DNA of 64,000 bases, from assembly GCA_030765055.1 (NCBI GenBank), contig CM060955.1, positions 96,626,647 through 96,690,646 on the forward strand, read 5' to 3'. The notes beneath the pieces were generated by a model, which worked only from the letters and a program-made list of their open reading frames with translations, searched no databases and had not been told where the DNA came from. The translations under genes were made by a program, and so were the position numbers. Source of the stretch: Mantis religiosa. Lineage: Eukaryota > Arthropoda > Insecta > Mantodea > Mantidae. Below are positions 49,401 through 58,439 of this stretch, in pieces. The first letter of the stretch is position 1. Every line of letters begins with the position of its first letter.

Positions 49401-52400
49401 TAGGTAACACAAATATTAATACAAAAAAAAAAAAAATTATTTAAAGTAAAATCATGTTGCTTCTCATTTTTCTATTGTGTATTTTGACTAGTAACAGTTA
49501 TGTAGGGTAAATTAATGAGGATCCTTTCTGACTTCAAAGTTAATATTTTTGTAAATGATTTCATTTATTTTAATAAGAATTTAGGAAAACAGCGCTATCC
49601 ATAGACACAAACACAGATCACAAGTGAAAAGAGAACTAGCTACGTATCAGTCACAACTGTAAGTACATTTGCTGTATTAAGTTATTAAAAGAAGAGGTAG
49701 AGTCAAACATTGAAATTAATAATTAAAAATTTTACAGTACGTCGCCTGAGACACTGTGTTTCACATACCTCAATTTTCTTTAAATGTGTTTTGCCTCCAC
49801 TTGAAGGCTTTATCAAAAGTTGTTGACTGGCTAGAACTTTGATATTCCAGCTGATGATGATTCTCTGGAGATCAGACATTTGGCAGCAATTCAATGAGCT
49901 GAGTGAAATATTTTCTTCCAATGGAATGTTAAAATTTATTAAATGTGTTTTAAAAGAAATACATTTCTGGAAAAGAAGTCCAACATTTATAGAATAAACT
50001 GTTCGGACTGCAGTAAGATATACATTGGAAAGATGAAATGTAACATTGGAACCAGATTATGAGAACACTTTAGGAACATAAAGGAAAAGGAGACAGATTA
50101 GTCTACAGTAGCAGCACATTTCTGGGATCATCACCGCAACATAGAATAGAAAATTCAGCTACTAAAACCAGTTCACATGAATCACAAATTAAACATCTGA
50201 GAGAACATTTATATAAAGAAATTCAAAACACGTTTAATGAATTTTGACATTCCATGGAAGAAAATTTTTTTACTCAGCCTCATTGAATCACCGCCAGATT
50301 TCTTGTCTCCGGAGAACCATCATCGGCTGGAGCACGAAAGTTCTAGTCAGTCAACAAATTATTGATGTCTTCAAGTGGAGGCATAATGCATTGAAAGAAA
50401 ATTGAGGTATGTAAAATAAGTGTCTCAGTTGACTTATTGTATAATTTTTAAATATTGCATTACTTAATTTCAATTTGCTTTTTCAAATGAAGATGTTTGG
50501 AGGAATCATGAGCTACTTTAGTTAATGCATTAACAAAAACTGAAAAACATGAGGCTGTTATATATTGTTCCTATTCAGTGTAATTTAGTGTACTTACAAA
50601 TATCATACATAGTTAGCTAATACTCATATCTCTGTTAATTGAGATTTTGTTATGTTTCTCTGTTAAAATTTATTGATTTATGCTTTCACATTTAAAATAA
50701 GTTACATGAAAATTCTCCTTGGTGACCTTGGCCTCTCATTTAGACGTGTAAAAAAGAGTCGATGTTCCATCCAGAGTAAACTACAACCAAAAGTACCACT
50801 GGTATCAGTTAAATGTATCATTAACAAGATAATCTTTAATTATAACTGTAATTAAACTACAATATATTGCATTCCAGAGAAAAAAAAATCATTAAAAGAA
50901 TGAGAAGTACCTCAACTACCTCAGTAAACAGCTGGTAACATATTCAGAATTACTTCTGGACATTATTACTTTAGCAGATGTCTATGTAAAATTGAATTGT
51001 TACCATCTCCAAATTTTTTCTGTGCAATTAAGAATTGAATATGGAATATTTATTAATTGCATCCAGACGTGACATCAAAATATTGGGAATTCAAAAGGAA
51101 AATGACTTTAATAAAACTATAAATAGAAGTATTTATAAACAGTGGAGCTTCATCAATAAAACCTTTTTAAACCACTTCCCAAACTGTAAAAACTTTTAAG
51201 CTCCACTTACATTTAAAAATTAGGACATGTTTCAAGGACCCCACATCCTCATCAGCTGATGTTTAGTTCTTCAGGTGACCGCCTCTCTCCTGGCGCTGTT
51301 CAATGAGTTTAATGACATCATCTACTATTGGTATTTCAAAGTTCATGGCTCTCTTTTTATTCTTCAAAATGTGTAATTTTCCCAAACTGTTAATTCCCAA
51401 TACTTTTTTGCCGGTACCAAAAAAAGATCATATTATTATTTGGCTTGTGTTTACAGTGTGTAAGTCTGTCAATCTGTGCATGTGCTATGAGCATTTGCAA
51501 ATTGCTATGTCCAAAAATAGCACAGCCAAGTTGAAAATTGAGCATATTGTGGAACCTAATAAAACTTTTATTTGATAAAACATTTTATACACAGTCACAG
51601 TCAGCAGCAATGCTACCTCTCTCTTTATGAAATCTCTATGCCTGGCCATGGGAGAATTCGAAAGTTTTGTGCTGAAGGTTAAGCATTTCTGATTGGCCAT
51701 TTATTTCACAGTTTTCTGCCATCATGTAAATGGCAGGAAGAATATTTCAAAAACTTTAATCTGAAGATTTTATTGCATTGTGAAAATAGGAAATCTGATA
51801 GAACTGATAAGTATTGTAAATACAGGAAAACACAAAACACAGGAACGTAAATATATTGTAGTACTGTTTATGCATTACATATTTTACATTCTGCTTAAAT
51901 ATAAGTGCATATAAGTACCGAGAGTGAATCTTTACTTTTTGGTCTTGCTTTCACCTGTTCCCCCTGGCCTTCTGGCTTGTCTACTCCTTATCTCTTTCTC
52001 CACTCCCCTTTCTTTTTTACTTTTTTAACTCATTTTACTTTTGTTTTTCTTAGGAATTATCCTATATATTTTTATTTTCTGTATTCCCTGTCAGTTGTTA
52101 ATATTACATTACAAATTTGCATTGCATGATGGAAAGGAGATAAGCTTGTGTCTTTCAATATAAATTTAATGCATCTGAAAGAAGAACTTGTGTAATATAC
52201 AATGTGCTATACTTCAAAGGTCAATTGAATCATAAACAGCTTTATGCTTGAAGGAACTGAATTTTCATATATATTTATGTTCTCTTTTGATGAACATTTG
52301 AATTCATATAATTAAATGAAAATTTAATAGAAGAAGTAAAGTTTTTAAAAAATGAAGGAACCTGTTTCAATGCCTTTTTTACTTTTAGGTGCACAATATA

Positions 52401-54631
52401 TTTCTCAGGGGCTTATCAAAGGTGCAGAAAGGGCTGGAGATCTGTTGAATTACACAACTCCTAAGTTGATGGAAAAAATAAATCCTGAACCGTCTCCAAG
52501 ACCAGTAAATCCTAAAGTAACCCAGGGTCTTCAGGTTGCCAAGAATGTTACAGGAACAGCAGTTGGTGTAACAAGCTTTGTAGGTACGAATAATTATTGT
52601 AGTTTAGCCATTTTTAGTGTACCTTAATTCAAATGTTTCTTAAAATTAAAATTATACTATGTTAGATTTAAAGGAAAGAATATCTAATGTGATGCGTTTA
52701 TACAACTTTGCTACTGATGTTAAATCCACATATATCTGGTAATATTACAGTATTCATTTAACTAAATTGTTCTCCTTTTCTCATTGTTGTTCACCATATA
52801 CTACTTGAACACTTTTATCAGATGGCATTATTTAAGAGAGCAATAGACCTTTTCATGTCTTTTATGCACTTGTACTTTACATTATATAATAGAAGGCTTT
52901 GTATTGTAGTTTTCCACAGTAGTTTTCTACAGCTTAGCCAGTGACTGAAGTGAAAGGCTATTGTGGAATGAGGTTGATGCTGATGATTCCGGATCTACTA
53001 AAGCAATTTGGTACCTAAAGTTATTGTTTGAGTTGGTTAAACACAGAAGTAACCCCTTATGATAATGCAAGAGAGCAGCAATAAAGAAATATTTTGTTCA
53101 TTAATGACACAGTCACTGCCCAAATCACATCTACGCTGGTGAAGCACTGGAATTTCATCCTGTGGAGGAGTTCTTTTACATACCAGTAAATATGAGGATC
53201 GACTGATAAGTCCTGGGCCTCACACTAAAAAAAATTCTTTTTAAAATTGTTTTTCTTTATTTCTCAACCTACTCTCCAGAAAGGCTAATACATTTGTCAT
53301 ATGGATGTTCTAATTTAATTAAACCATCTCTGTAGTGTGATTTATCATGGTCCTCAAAATAGCTGTCTATGCATGATTAACCTCCTCGTTGCTGTGAAAT
53401 CTTCATCCTCCAAGAAATTTTTTGATGTGGTAGTCACTGGGTACTAGATATGGCGAATAAGGTGGATGTTCAAGCAATTTGAACTTTAATTCACACACCT
53501 TTTCCATTGCAATAACTGCATGATGGTCCAGAGCATTGCCGTGAAGAAACAATTTTTTCTTTGCCAAATGAGATCTATTTCTTTTCATTTCATCAATCAA
53601 TCAATCAATCAATCAATCAAACGTTGCAGTAAGCTTGCGTAGTAGTCAACAGTGTTACTTTTACCCTTTTCCAGGTAATCAATAAAAATAATTCCATGTG
53701 CATCCCAGAAAACACTTGCCATAACCTTGTTATCTGACAAAATTGAGGTTTTTTTTTGTAGTGGTTCACCTGGCGCAATCCACTGTTTTGACTTGATTTA
53801 CTTTGTGGAGTGCAGTAATGTATCCAAGTTTCATCCGTGGTAATAAGTCATCTCAAAAATTCACTGGGACTTTTACACTAGAGCTCCAAATTCTTAACAC
53901 AAACTGTTTTTCTTTGCAAATTTTGCAACTTAAAATATTACCTGCACATTCTTTTGATATGTTTCGAACCTCAAAAGATGTTGCTATCTCAAACAACTTT
54001 AATCTGTGGTCTTCCAGTATTAAACGATGAATTTTTTTCAATGATCTCTGGAGTTGTGACTTCCACTGGGTGTCCAGAGCGAGGCTCATCACTAGTGCTT
54101 GTACGTCCCATTTTAAACACTGCAACTCACCTTTTAATCATTGTATATGAAAGAGCAGTGTCTTTGTGAATGTACTATTTCCTCGATTTCTTTATGCATT
54201 AAGCCTTTCAAATGGAAGTATTTAATCACTGCTTGTTTTTCCAAATCCTCTATTTTCATGAAACCTCTGCACTTGTCTTGTTTAACATGCTGTCATTCAA
54301 AAACTAAACAAGCTATTGAACTAGAACTATGGATACAAGCTAGTCTAGAGTTAACTATATGATGGTGTCCGTCAAATTGACCCAGTGGCACCTTCTGTAT
54401 GTGAGGCCTGGGACTAATCAGCCGACCCTTGTATATTGAAATGGGATAGTTACTTTTAAGCACACTTAAAAGCCATCAGTCTGGGGCAGGTTTGAACTCA
54501 CAATCTTGAGATCAGTAGACCAGCAGGAGAACATCAACAAAGGCAACATGATACAGTGAAGTGCACTTGCTAACACTGTAGTATGCATAACAGTACAAAA
54601 TTGAATCAAAGGGGATTTAATAATAATAATG

Positions 54632-54694
<63 letters not shown>

Positions 54695-57600
54695 CATTTA
54701 TTGTCAATATACTGCAAAGCAGTTTCTGACATTGTCCGTTACAATTACAATGTTTACATATATATAACTTACAATACATATGCCAATAGAAATACAATTC
54801 ATCAATCGTGTACAGTGCCTTATTTATTAAGTAAATCTTAAGCTCCTTTTTAAACGTATTTTCTGACATAGGTTGCTTTACAGAATTTGGCAGTTTATTG
54901 TATAAAATTAGTGCCATTATGTTTGGATCTTTAATACTATTTATACGAAAACCCTGTCTAAAAAATCATTGTTGTGTCATGTATTATAATTATGCATATC
55001 CCTATTTCTCAAGTTATCCTTCTGTAAAAAAATTAATGATGCACATTTTATGTTTTATACCAGTATATAAATATGACATTTTAATTTAAATAATTAGAAT
55101 CATCATGTTTAAGAAAACAAAAAACAAAAAATTAATGCTCTTGTAAATAATGTGAGGTGAAGGCATTTTCTTGAAAATCATTAAATATAAATTTTTGTTT
55201 TTGAAGTGTACTATTTAGAGACAAAAATACAAAGACACATGTGTACCTTTGTCTAATTTTATTTTTTTAATTCAGAGAATCCCAAAATGTGTAATGCTAG
55301 TGAAATTTCAATACTAAGTTTTTATATGTAATACAGTAAAGTTGAACCTTTATTCTTTGTTTTTCCCAAGGATCAGTGCAAAGCAAAGATGAATGTGGGT
55401 AAATGATGCAAATGTATTTATTCACCATTTGGTAATCCCAGTGATTACAATAGGCTCATGTACAAAAACAGTCAACAAATGATAGAGTTAAATGAATGTG
55501 ACACTAATAAAACAAAGAGGTCTGAAAGGACTGCGCATTCTTCTTCTTCTTCTTCTTCTTCTTCTTCTTCTTCTTCTTCTTCTTCTTCTTCTTCTTCTTC
55601 TTCTTCTTCTTCTTCTTCTTCTTCTTCTTCTTCTTCTTCTTCTTCTTCTTCTTCTTCTTCTTCTTCTTCTTCTTCTTCTTCTTCTTCTTCTTCTTCTTCT
55701 TCTTCTTCTTCTTCTTCTTCTTCTTCTTCTTCTTCTTCTTCTTCTTCTTCTTCTTCTTCTTCTTCTTCTTCTTCTTCTTCTTCTTCTTCTTCTTCTTCTT
55801 CTTCTTCTTCTTCTTCTTCTTCTTCTTCTTCTTCTTCTTCTTCTTCTTCTTCTTCTTCTTCTTCTTCTTCTTCTTCTTCTTCTTCTTCTTCTTCTTCTTC
55901 TTCTTCTTCTTCTTCTTCTTCTTCTTCTTCTTCTTCTTGTTCTTGTTCTTGTTCTTGTTCTTGTTCTTGTTCTTGTTCTTGTTCTTGTTCTTGTTCTTGT
56001 TCTTGTTCTTGTTCTTGTTCTTGTTCTTGTTCTTGTTCTTGTTCTTGTTCTTGTTCTTCTCCTTCTCCTTCTCCTTCTCCTTCTCCTTCTCCTTCTCCTT
56101 CTCCTCCTTCTCCTTCTCCTCCTTCTCCTTCTCCTTCTCCTTCTCCTTCTCCTTCTCCTTCTCCTGCTCCTCCTGCTCCTCCTTCTCCTTCTCCTTCTCC
56201 TCCTCCTTCTTCTTCTTCTTCTTCTTCTTCTTCTTCTTCTTCTTCTTCTTCTTCTTCTTCTTCTTCTTCTTCTTCTTCTTCTTCTTCTTCTTCTTCTTCT
56301 TCTTCTTCTTCTTCTTCTTCTTCTTCTTCTCGTCCTTCTCCTCCTCCTTCTCCTGCTCCTCCTTCTCCTCCTTCTCCTTCTTCTCCTTCTCCTCCTCCTC
56401 CTGCTCCTTCTCCTCCTTCTTCTCCTTCTCCTCCTCCTCCTCCTCGTCCTTCTCCTTCTCCTCCTTCTCCTCCTCCTTCTCCTTCTTCCTTCTCCTTCTT
56501 CTATTTAAATTCCTCATTCTGACTGATACTACATGCTCTATGAGTACTGGACTACAGCATAAAAACAATTTATAGAGTAAAGTTAGAGTAAACTTGCTGG
56601 AACTGCTGTCAACAAACAGTACAGTTAAAGTTAAAGGGAGTTAATTAATGACACTAAAGAACACTTACTTTAGTGTAATTAATCGACTCCCTTTAAATTT
56701 AATTTATCATAACAACACTGTTTTCAACAGTTCCAAGAAAGGAATTGAAACAGTACAGCGTTTGTTACTTATGCTTGATTGGGGGAATTCAGTAACAGTA
56801 ATGTCAAAATTAATTGTAAAAACTATTTGTTTTGTTGGTTTAACATTAACTGGAATGTTAAACTTAAATGTTAACTGTCGGTTTTTAACGTTCCATTACC
56901 TACATTTTTATTATTGGGAGACTGTTTCTGGAAGCTGTTTTGTTTTCAACCTCAAAGGTCTGACTATTGACTGTTGTGTTCTCTCTGTTGGTGGAACTAT
57001 GAACTTCTTTATCAATTAATGACCAGTGGGATTTCAAAATTCATTACTCAGTCCTTATTTTACCATATTAATTGGTTCTCCCATGTTTTTCAGTTTGTTT
57101 ATTACTGTTGTTATTGATACTGATTCTAGGTGATTGTTTTTTTATTTCCAAAGACTGAAAGTAAAAAAAAGAAAATTTATTGAGAGAGTTGGTTGGTATT
57201 TCAAAAACCATAATGTGGTCCTTATTTTTCAAAATAAATGTATTTCCAAGCCATCAATTTTATGGGTCTGTTTATTGCTTTAATAATTTCATCTCTGGGT
57301 TTAATTTGTGATTAACTGACCAAACAAGATCTGCTACAGCTGATTTATCAGTCTGTTTATATTTGCATCATTTGTATACTAGAATGAAAAATATTTTAAA
57401 ATATTAATGGTTGGGGGGGGGGGAGGGTGAAATTGTATATTGTGTCATGGATTTTGAAATACTGCCAGTTGATTGTCAATTGGTTTTACTTTCAGTGGGT
57501 GGTAATTAAAAAAAAGAACTCTCACCTAGAAGCAGTACCAATAACAAACAAGTTGGCTGATGATGCAAAAGATGATTTGCAAACCTAGTTCTGCTATGAT

Positions 57601-58011
57601 ATATATCAATATCAAACATAAGTAAATTTTACTAATTAATTATTATAATTTATTGAATTATATTTGCTTCACTGACATCAGCTTCAGTGTTTTTACTTTA
57701 GTTTTTGAAAATTTTACTCATGCTTGTTTACACACATACATTATGCTTCTATTTACAGCATCCAAGATTGGATGTGCCACAATGGCTCTTGGTCGCTATC
57801 TTGCACCTCATATTCAAAAGCAAGGCACCCGTTTGCTCTCCAGAACATGCAATCTTAGTGAACAAGAAGCATCTCAGAAAGTAGACTCAGTGTTAGAAGT
57901 AGCAGCAGGTGTAGTTGAAGGATTTAGCACTGTTTATTCTGGCCTGGAAAAATCTGCAGGCCTTCTTGGAAGAAGCCTGGCAAACAACACAGTCAAAATT
58001 GTTGAACATAA
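37370..58011 (+). CDS. spartin: Spartin orthologue (MIT and senescence domains), C-terminus outside window
   Basis: Spartin (SPG20/SPART; loss causes Troyer-type spastic paraplegia in humans) acts at endosomes, lipid droplets and mitochondria and recruits HECT ubiquitin ligases. Seven exons (37370-37486, 37720-37850, 38385-38683, 43424-43558, 49192-49377, 52389-52583, 57759-58011) join with matching phases into 438 residues. Residues 1 to about 85 form a MIT domain (WAERFAELKSNHDEAYHVID; later ITWEKATVMVQKIRKT). PPSYEEA at 104-110 is the PPxY motif that would bind WW domains. VGDWIYPLVPG (about 196-206) leads into the plant-related senescence domain from about 229 onward (LIKGAERAG, VTQGLQVAKNVTG, GLEKSAGLLG). 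Human spartin is about 666 residues, so the C-terminal exon(s) are missing; I find none up to 64000. Introns 3-6 are 3.0-5.6 kb and full of transposon relics. Confidence 0.93.
37720..37850 (+). CDS. spartin: Spartin exon 2 (MIT domain C-half)
   Basis: The acceptor is acattttag and the donor gtaaga. The 131 nt encode AISKYNEGLILIDKAL, then a segment with ITWEKATVMVQKIRKT, and end with two bases of a split Arg codon. The pattern of a second helix, a short Pro-rich loop and a third helix fits a MIT domain. Confidence 0.9.
38033..38095 (+). repeat. Dispersed GC-rich repeat B, copy 2
   Basis: gacgggcccaaatgaccttg and cgacgggccctaaaatacc flank a short spacer, giving a small GGGCCC-containing near-palindrome. 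It matches 29185-29255 and lies in spartin intron 2. Confidence 0.55.
38385..38683 (+). CDS. spartin: Spartin exon 3 (PPxY linker and start of conserved core)
   Basis: The acceptor is gctgtttcag and the donor gtaaag. The 299 nt start by completing the Arg codon. The encoded Ser/Thr/Pro-rich linker carries PPSYEEA, a PPxY motif. LLKCDNVQIYFISPDGSVSA follows, a beta-rich, PH-like region conserved in spartins. It ends with one base of a split Asp codon. Confidence 0.9.
38684..39770. other. Start of spartin intron 3, no recognised element
   Basis: A decayed transposon may lie here on the minus strand around 39000-39330 and on the plus strand around 39400-39530, but no family motif is clear. Confidence 0.3.
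39772..40121. repeat. Fold-back pair of tRNA-derived repeats
   Basis: The left arm (39772-39931, minus) and right arm (39957-40121, plus) are inverted copies with a spacer of about 25 bp. Each carries a tRNA-like stretch (atgatagctcaatgggttag, gtggttcaaatcccggcc), preceded by caaatggagaatttaatgtc and followed by attgaatttttcaggttgac. The predicted stem exceeds 150 bp. Confidence 0.85.
40235..40475 (+). repeat. Third copy of the tRNA-derived repeat
   Basis: A direct repeat of the right arm above, including ccatgatagctcaatgagtt, the B-box-like gcttcaaatcctgg and the tail gaagaaattattaatttcca. An inverted tail fragment (ttgatggaaattaatcattc) is at about 40562-40590. Confidence 0.85.
40707..40974 (+). 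repeat. Dispersed repeat A, copy 2
   Basis: This is the second copy of the repeat at 38-293, in spartin intron 3. It shares acagtgaaacaaagtagtga, ataacttaata and cagggtttaaatggcc. The two copies have diverged by substitutions and small indels. Confidence 0.7.
40980..43420. other. Spartin intron 3, right part
   Basis: AT-rich. At 42098-42165 a fragment resembles the Penelope-like terminal repeat at 9098-9165 (tcaataaac.gactacaaatagtttttcactcaattttaacatcactgt). No gene recognised. Confidence 0.45.
43424..43558 (+). CDS. spartin: Spartin exon 4
   Basis: The acceptor is tgctttaatgcag and the donor gtaatt. The 135 nt encode a stretch with YLQVGDWIYPLVPGVSPCF and EYGAFILPDILSTVE. The (V)G-(D/E)-W-x-Y-P-L-V-P-G core is highly conserved among spartins. 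Phases match exons 3 and 5. Confidence 0.92.
43610..44565 (+). pseudogene. LINE ORF2 C-terminal remnant with CCHC motif
   Basis: Overlapping open frames at 43624-43839, 43886-44161 and 44092-44358 read as one broken reading frame. It includes LAWLRTGAILRGGL followed by CILCGKKISLEHYVVECKE, a CX2C...HX4C motif typical of the region after RT in LINEs. A tail of about 200 bp ends near tataagtacaaataaatatc (44528-44548). The RT is not present. It lies just inside spartin intron 4. Confidence 0.6.
44683..44780. repeat. 98-bp hairpin repeat
   Basis: aaattataggtgagtcgtat...cacatcagcttcacttacgta pairs with its inverted partner ataagtgaagctgatctgt...gactcatttataattt across about 7 bp. Nearly the whole length is stem. 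Confidence 0.8.
44790..45850. other. Spartin intron 4 sequence without recognised element
   Basis: AT-rich; nothing recognised beyond short chance frames. Confidence 0.35.
45854..47113 (-). mobile_element. mariner element with decayed transposase (copy 1)
   Basis: About 1.26 kb with terminal inverted repeats: left cgagggtcgactggtaagtc, right reading aggtcagctgataagtccca on the complement. The minus strand encodes an HTH part (LTPKEIEEMDSTFKDSALSY, 46913-46527). A catalytic part (46483-45965) follows, with NKVMASVFCYAHGIIFIDYL, ITGEYYTSLLELL, the decayed FLYDNAPAHCSV (families have FHQDNAPAH) and EHPPYLPDLACSDYHLVPNL (usual SPDLAPSD). A frameshift and altered catalytic surroundings make it inactive. 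It is related to 53193-54431. Confidence 0.88.
47114..48088. other. Spartin intron 4 sequence, no recognised gene
   Basis: It starts with a run of C (47122-47132) and includes a GC-richer patch at 47700-47810. Open frames here lack family motifs. Confidence 0.35.
48103..48211 (-). mobile_element. 5'-truncated Val-type SINE with 14-bp target duplication
   Basis: The sequence is tttttttacgtcctccaacg...catatcggacggtgaatgga...gggtccatagagcttagag. The flanking duplication atgttggtccactt is at 48089-48102 and 48212-48225, which shows this truncated copy inserted as such. Confidence 0.85.
48288..48690. mobile_element. ~400-bp MITE with ~53-bp terminal inverted repeats
   Basis: The left end ccactgtggcagctggcatg...gacctggtagaaaatgtggg...tacttcagttag is complementary to the right end ctaattgaagtatcccatgt...ctaccaggtccatgccagct...gccacggtgg. 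The interior has no ORF of note. Confidence 0.8.
48740..48958 (-). mobile_element. Diverged Val-type SINE
   Basis: tcctccaacgtaagtcacat, ctttcaggatatggaaaag, gcacctcttgaatgtgaggc and cactaccattatgctacaga follow the reverse of the SINE family, with many substitutions. It is an old copy. Confidence 0.75.
49192..49377 (+). CDS. spartin: Spartin exon 5 with Arg/Ala/Pro-rich insert
   Basis: The acceptor is cataattacag and the donor gtattt. The 186 nt encode AAVGIVLPEDVDSSVYELLS, then a short low-complexity stretch of R-A-A-P repeats, then EGYGYSISRGIVT leading into the senescence domain. The R-A-A-P stretch comes from an imperfect 12-bp tandem repeat (49288-49326). Confidence 0.9.
49715..50460 (+). 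mobile_element. Penelope-like relic: GIY-YIG fragment between inverted arms
   Basis: At about 49990-50160 the plus strand encodes a broken NCSDCSKIYIGKMKCNIGTR ... HFRNIKEKE ... AAHFWDHHRNIE, the GIY-YIG domain of a Penelope-like element. The arms at 49737-49880 and 50285-50450 are inverted copies (cctccacttgaaggc; gttgactggctagaact; ctgatgatgattctctgga and partners). The layout is the same as the relic at 8262-9180. It lies in spartin intron 5. Confidence 0.7.
51040..51262 (-). mobile_element. Penelope-like terminal repeat fragment
   Basis: Read on the minus strand it begins with a hammerhead-like motif and continues through ggagcttaaaagttttta and gaagctccactgtttataaa, tacttctatttatag. The latter part recurs on the plus strand at 62838-62935, next to Penelope-like coding remains. 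Confidence 0.65.
51216..51260 (-). ncRNA. Hammerhead-ribozyme-like motif
   Basis: On the minus strand: CAGCTGATG, then AGGA-TGTGGGG-TCCT (a 4-bp stem II with loop), then TGAAAC and ATGTCC. The order CUGAUGA, stem II, GAAAC matches the conserved hammerhead core, and this is the best example in the window. Stem III and I pairing were not fully established. Confidence 0.55.
51270..52388. other. Spartin intron 5, right part, no recognised element
   Basis: The sequence has T-rich and C/T-rich stretches (51950-52060). No gene or repeat recognised. Confidence 0.35.
52389..52583 (+). CDS. spartin: Spartin exon 6 (senescence domain)
   Basis: The acceptor is ttacttttag and the donor gtacga. The 195 nt encode a segment with GAQYISQGLIKGAERAGDLL and KVTQGLQVAKNVTGTAVGV. 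This matches the amphipathic, small-residue-rich helices of the spartin/plant senescence domain, which mediates lipid-droplet and membrane association. Confidence 0.92.
53193..54431 (-). mobile_element. mariner element with decayed transposase (copy 2)
   Basis: 1239 bp between TA dinucleotides (53191-53192 and 54432-54433), with TIRs tgaggatcgactgataagtc and, on the complement, caagggtcggctgattagtc. The minus strand holds the same transposase as 45854-47113 but more decayed: HPPYSPYLVPSDYH, LHGNALDHHAVIAM in place of the DNAPAH motif, EIATSFEVRNISKECAGN. A (TCAA)n stretch at 53593-53620 lies inside. It lies in spartin intron 6. Confidence 0.88.
54618..54693 (+). repeat. (TAA)n microsatellite at a LINE 3' end
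   Basis: About 25 AAT/TAA units with one g variant. On the minus strand it directly follows the LINE tail (aatgcattattatt). Confidence 0.9.
54694..55090 (-). pseudogene. LINE ORF2 C-terminal remnant (CR1/L2/Daphne-like)
   Basis: On the minus strand the frame reads ...MALILYNKLPNSVKQPMSEN followed by TFKKELKIYLINKALYTIDE. This is the (V/L)YNKLP...FKK.LK.(F/Y)L ending found in CR1/Crack/Daphne-type LINEs. Upstream pieces (YNT.HNNDF..RVFV) fit the preceding block. It is 5'-truncated and ends in (ATT)n. Confidence 0.65.
55538..56505 (+). repeat. ~960-bp TTC-rich (GAA on the other strand) compound repeat
   Basis: The tract is (TTC)n at 55539-55937, (TTCTTG)n to about 56057, (TTCTCC)n with variants to about 56206, (TTC)n to about 56330, then mixed TTC/TCC to about 56500. 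It is almost entirely pyrimidine on the plus strand and lies in spartin intron 6, so the spartin transcript would carry UUC repeats. The long Ser, Leu, Phe and Lys frames through it are artefacts. Confidence 0.97.
56598..56733. repeat. 136-bp palindromic element
   Basis: ggaactgctgt...gggagttaattaatgacacta pairs with tagtgtaattaatcgactccc...aacagttcc across about 20 bp. It is a MITE-like hairpin. Confidence 0.7.
57759..58011 (+). CDS. spartin: Spartin exon 7 (senescence domain, not the last exon)
   Basis: The acceptor is tatttacag and the donor a consensus gtaagt at 58012. The 253 nt encode a segment with KIGCATMALGRYLAPHIQKQ and VAAGVVEGFSTVYSGLEKSA. It ends two bases into a codon, so another exon must follow. 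The sequence after the donor is intronic and filled with Penelope-like elements, and no acceptor with spartin C-terminal coding was found up to 64000. Confidence 0.92.
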
Positions 58012-58439
58012 GTAAGTAAAGTAGCAATTTTTTGTTGCAGTAAATGTTTTAAACATTTGTTCATTTATCGCATGAATGTCAAACCTTAGATTTATTTTGC
58101 TTATTCAAATATTTTATTAATGAAAAAAAAAAAACAGGATATTAAACTTATTACAAGATTACAAGAAAAAGGGAGAATTGCAGCCAACATAAGGTTGTAG
58201 CATGTGTATCAGAAAAGAAAGTAGTGCCTAATTTTGTTAGAAAACAGTAAAATTTGATCACAATAGCAAATCATAAAAAGCAGTAGAGAAAAAATTTTGG
58301 AAATAGAGAAGTATAAACACTACAAAAATAGAAATACTTAAGAGATAAAATTGTACCAACTTCATCAAAAGCTTACCAAAAATATGGGAAACGTAATTTA
58401 GGAGAACTTTCAAAACAATCTCTATGAATATTTTAATGT

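Noticed and set aside
55458..56575. Long Ser-, Leu-, Phe- and Lys-rich frames on both strands
   Set aside because: They are translations of the TTC-rich microsatellite in spartin intron 6.
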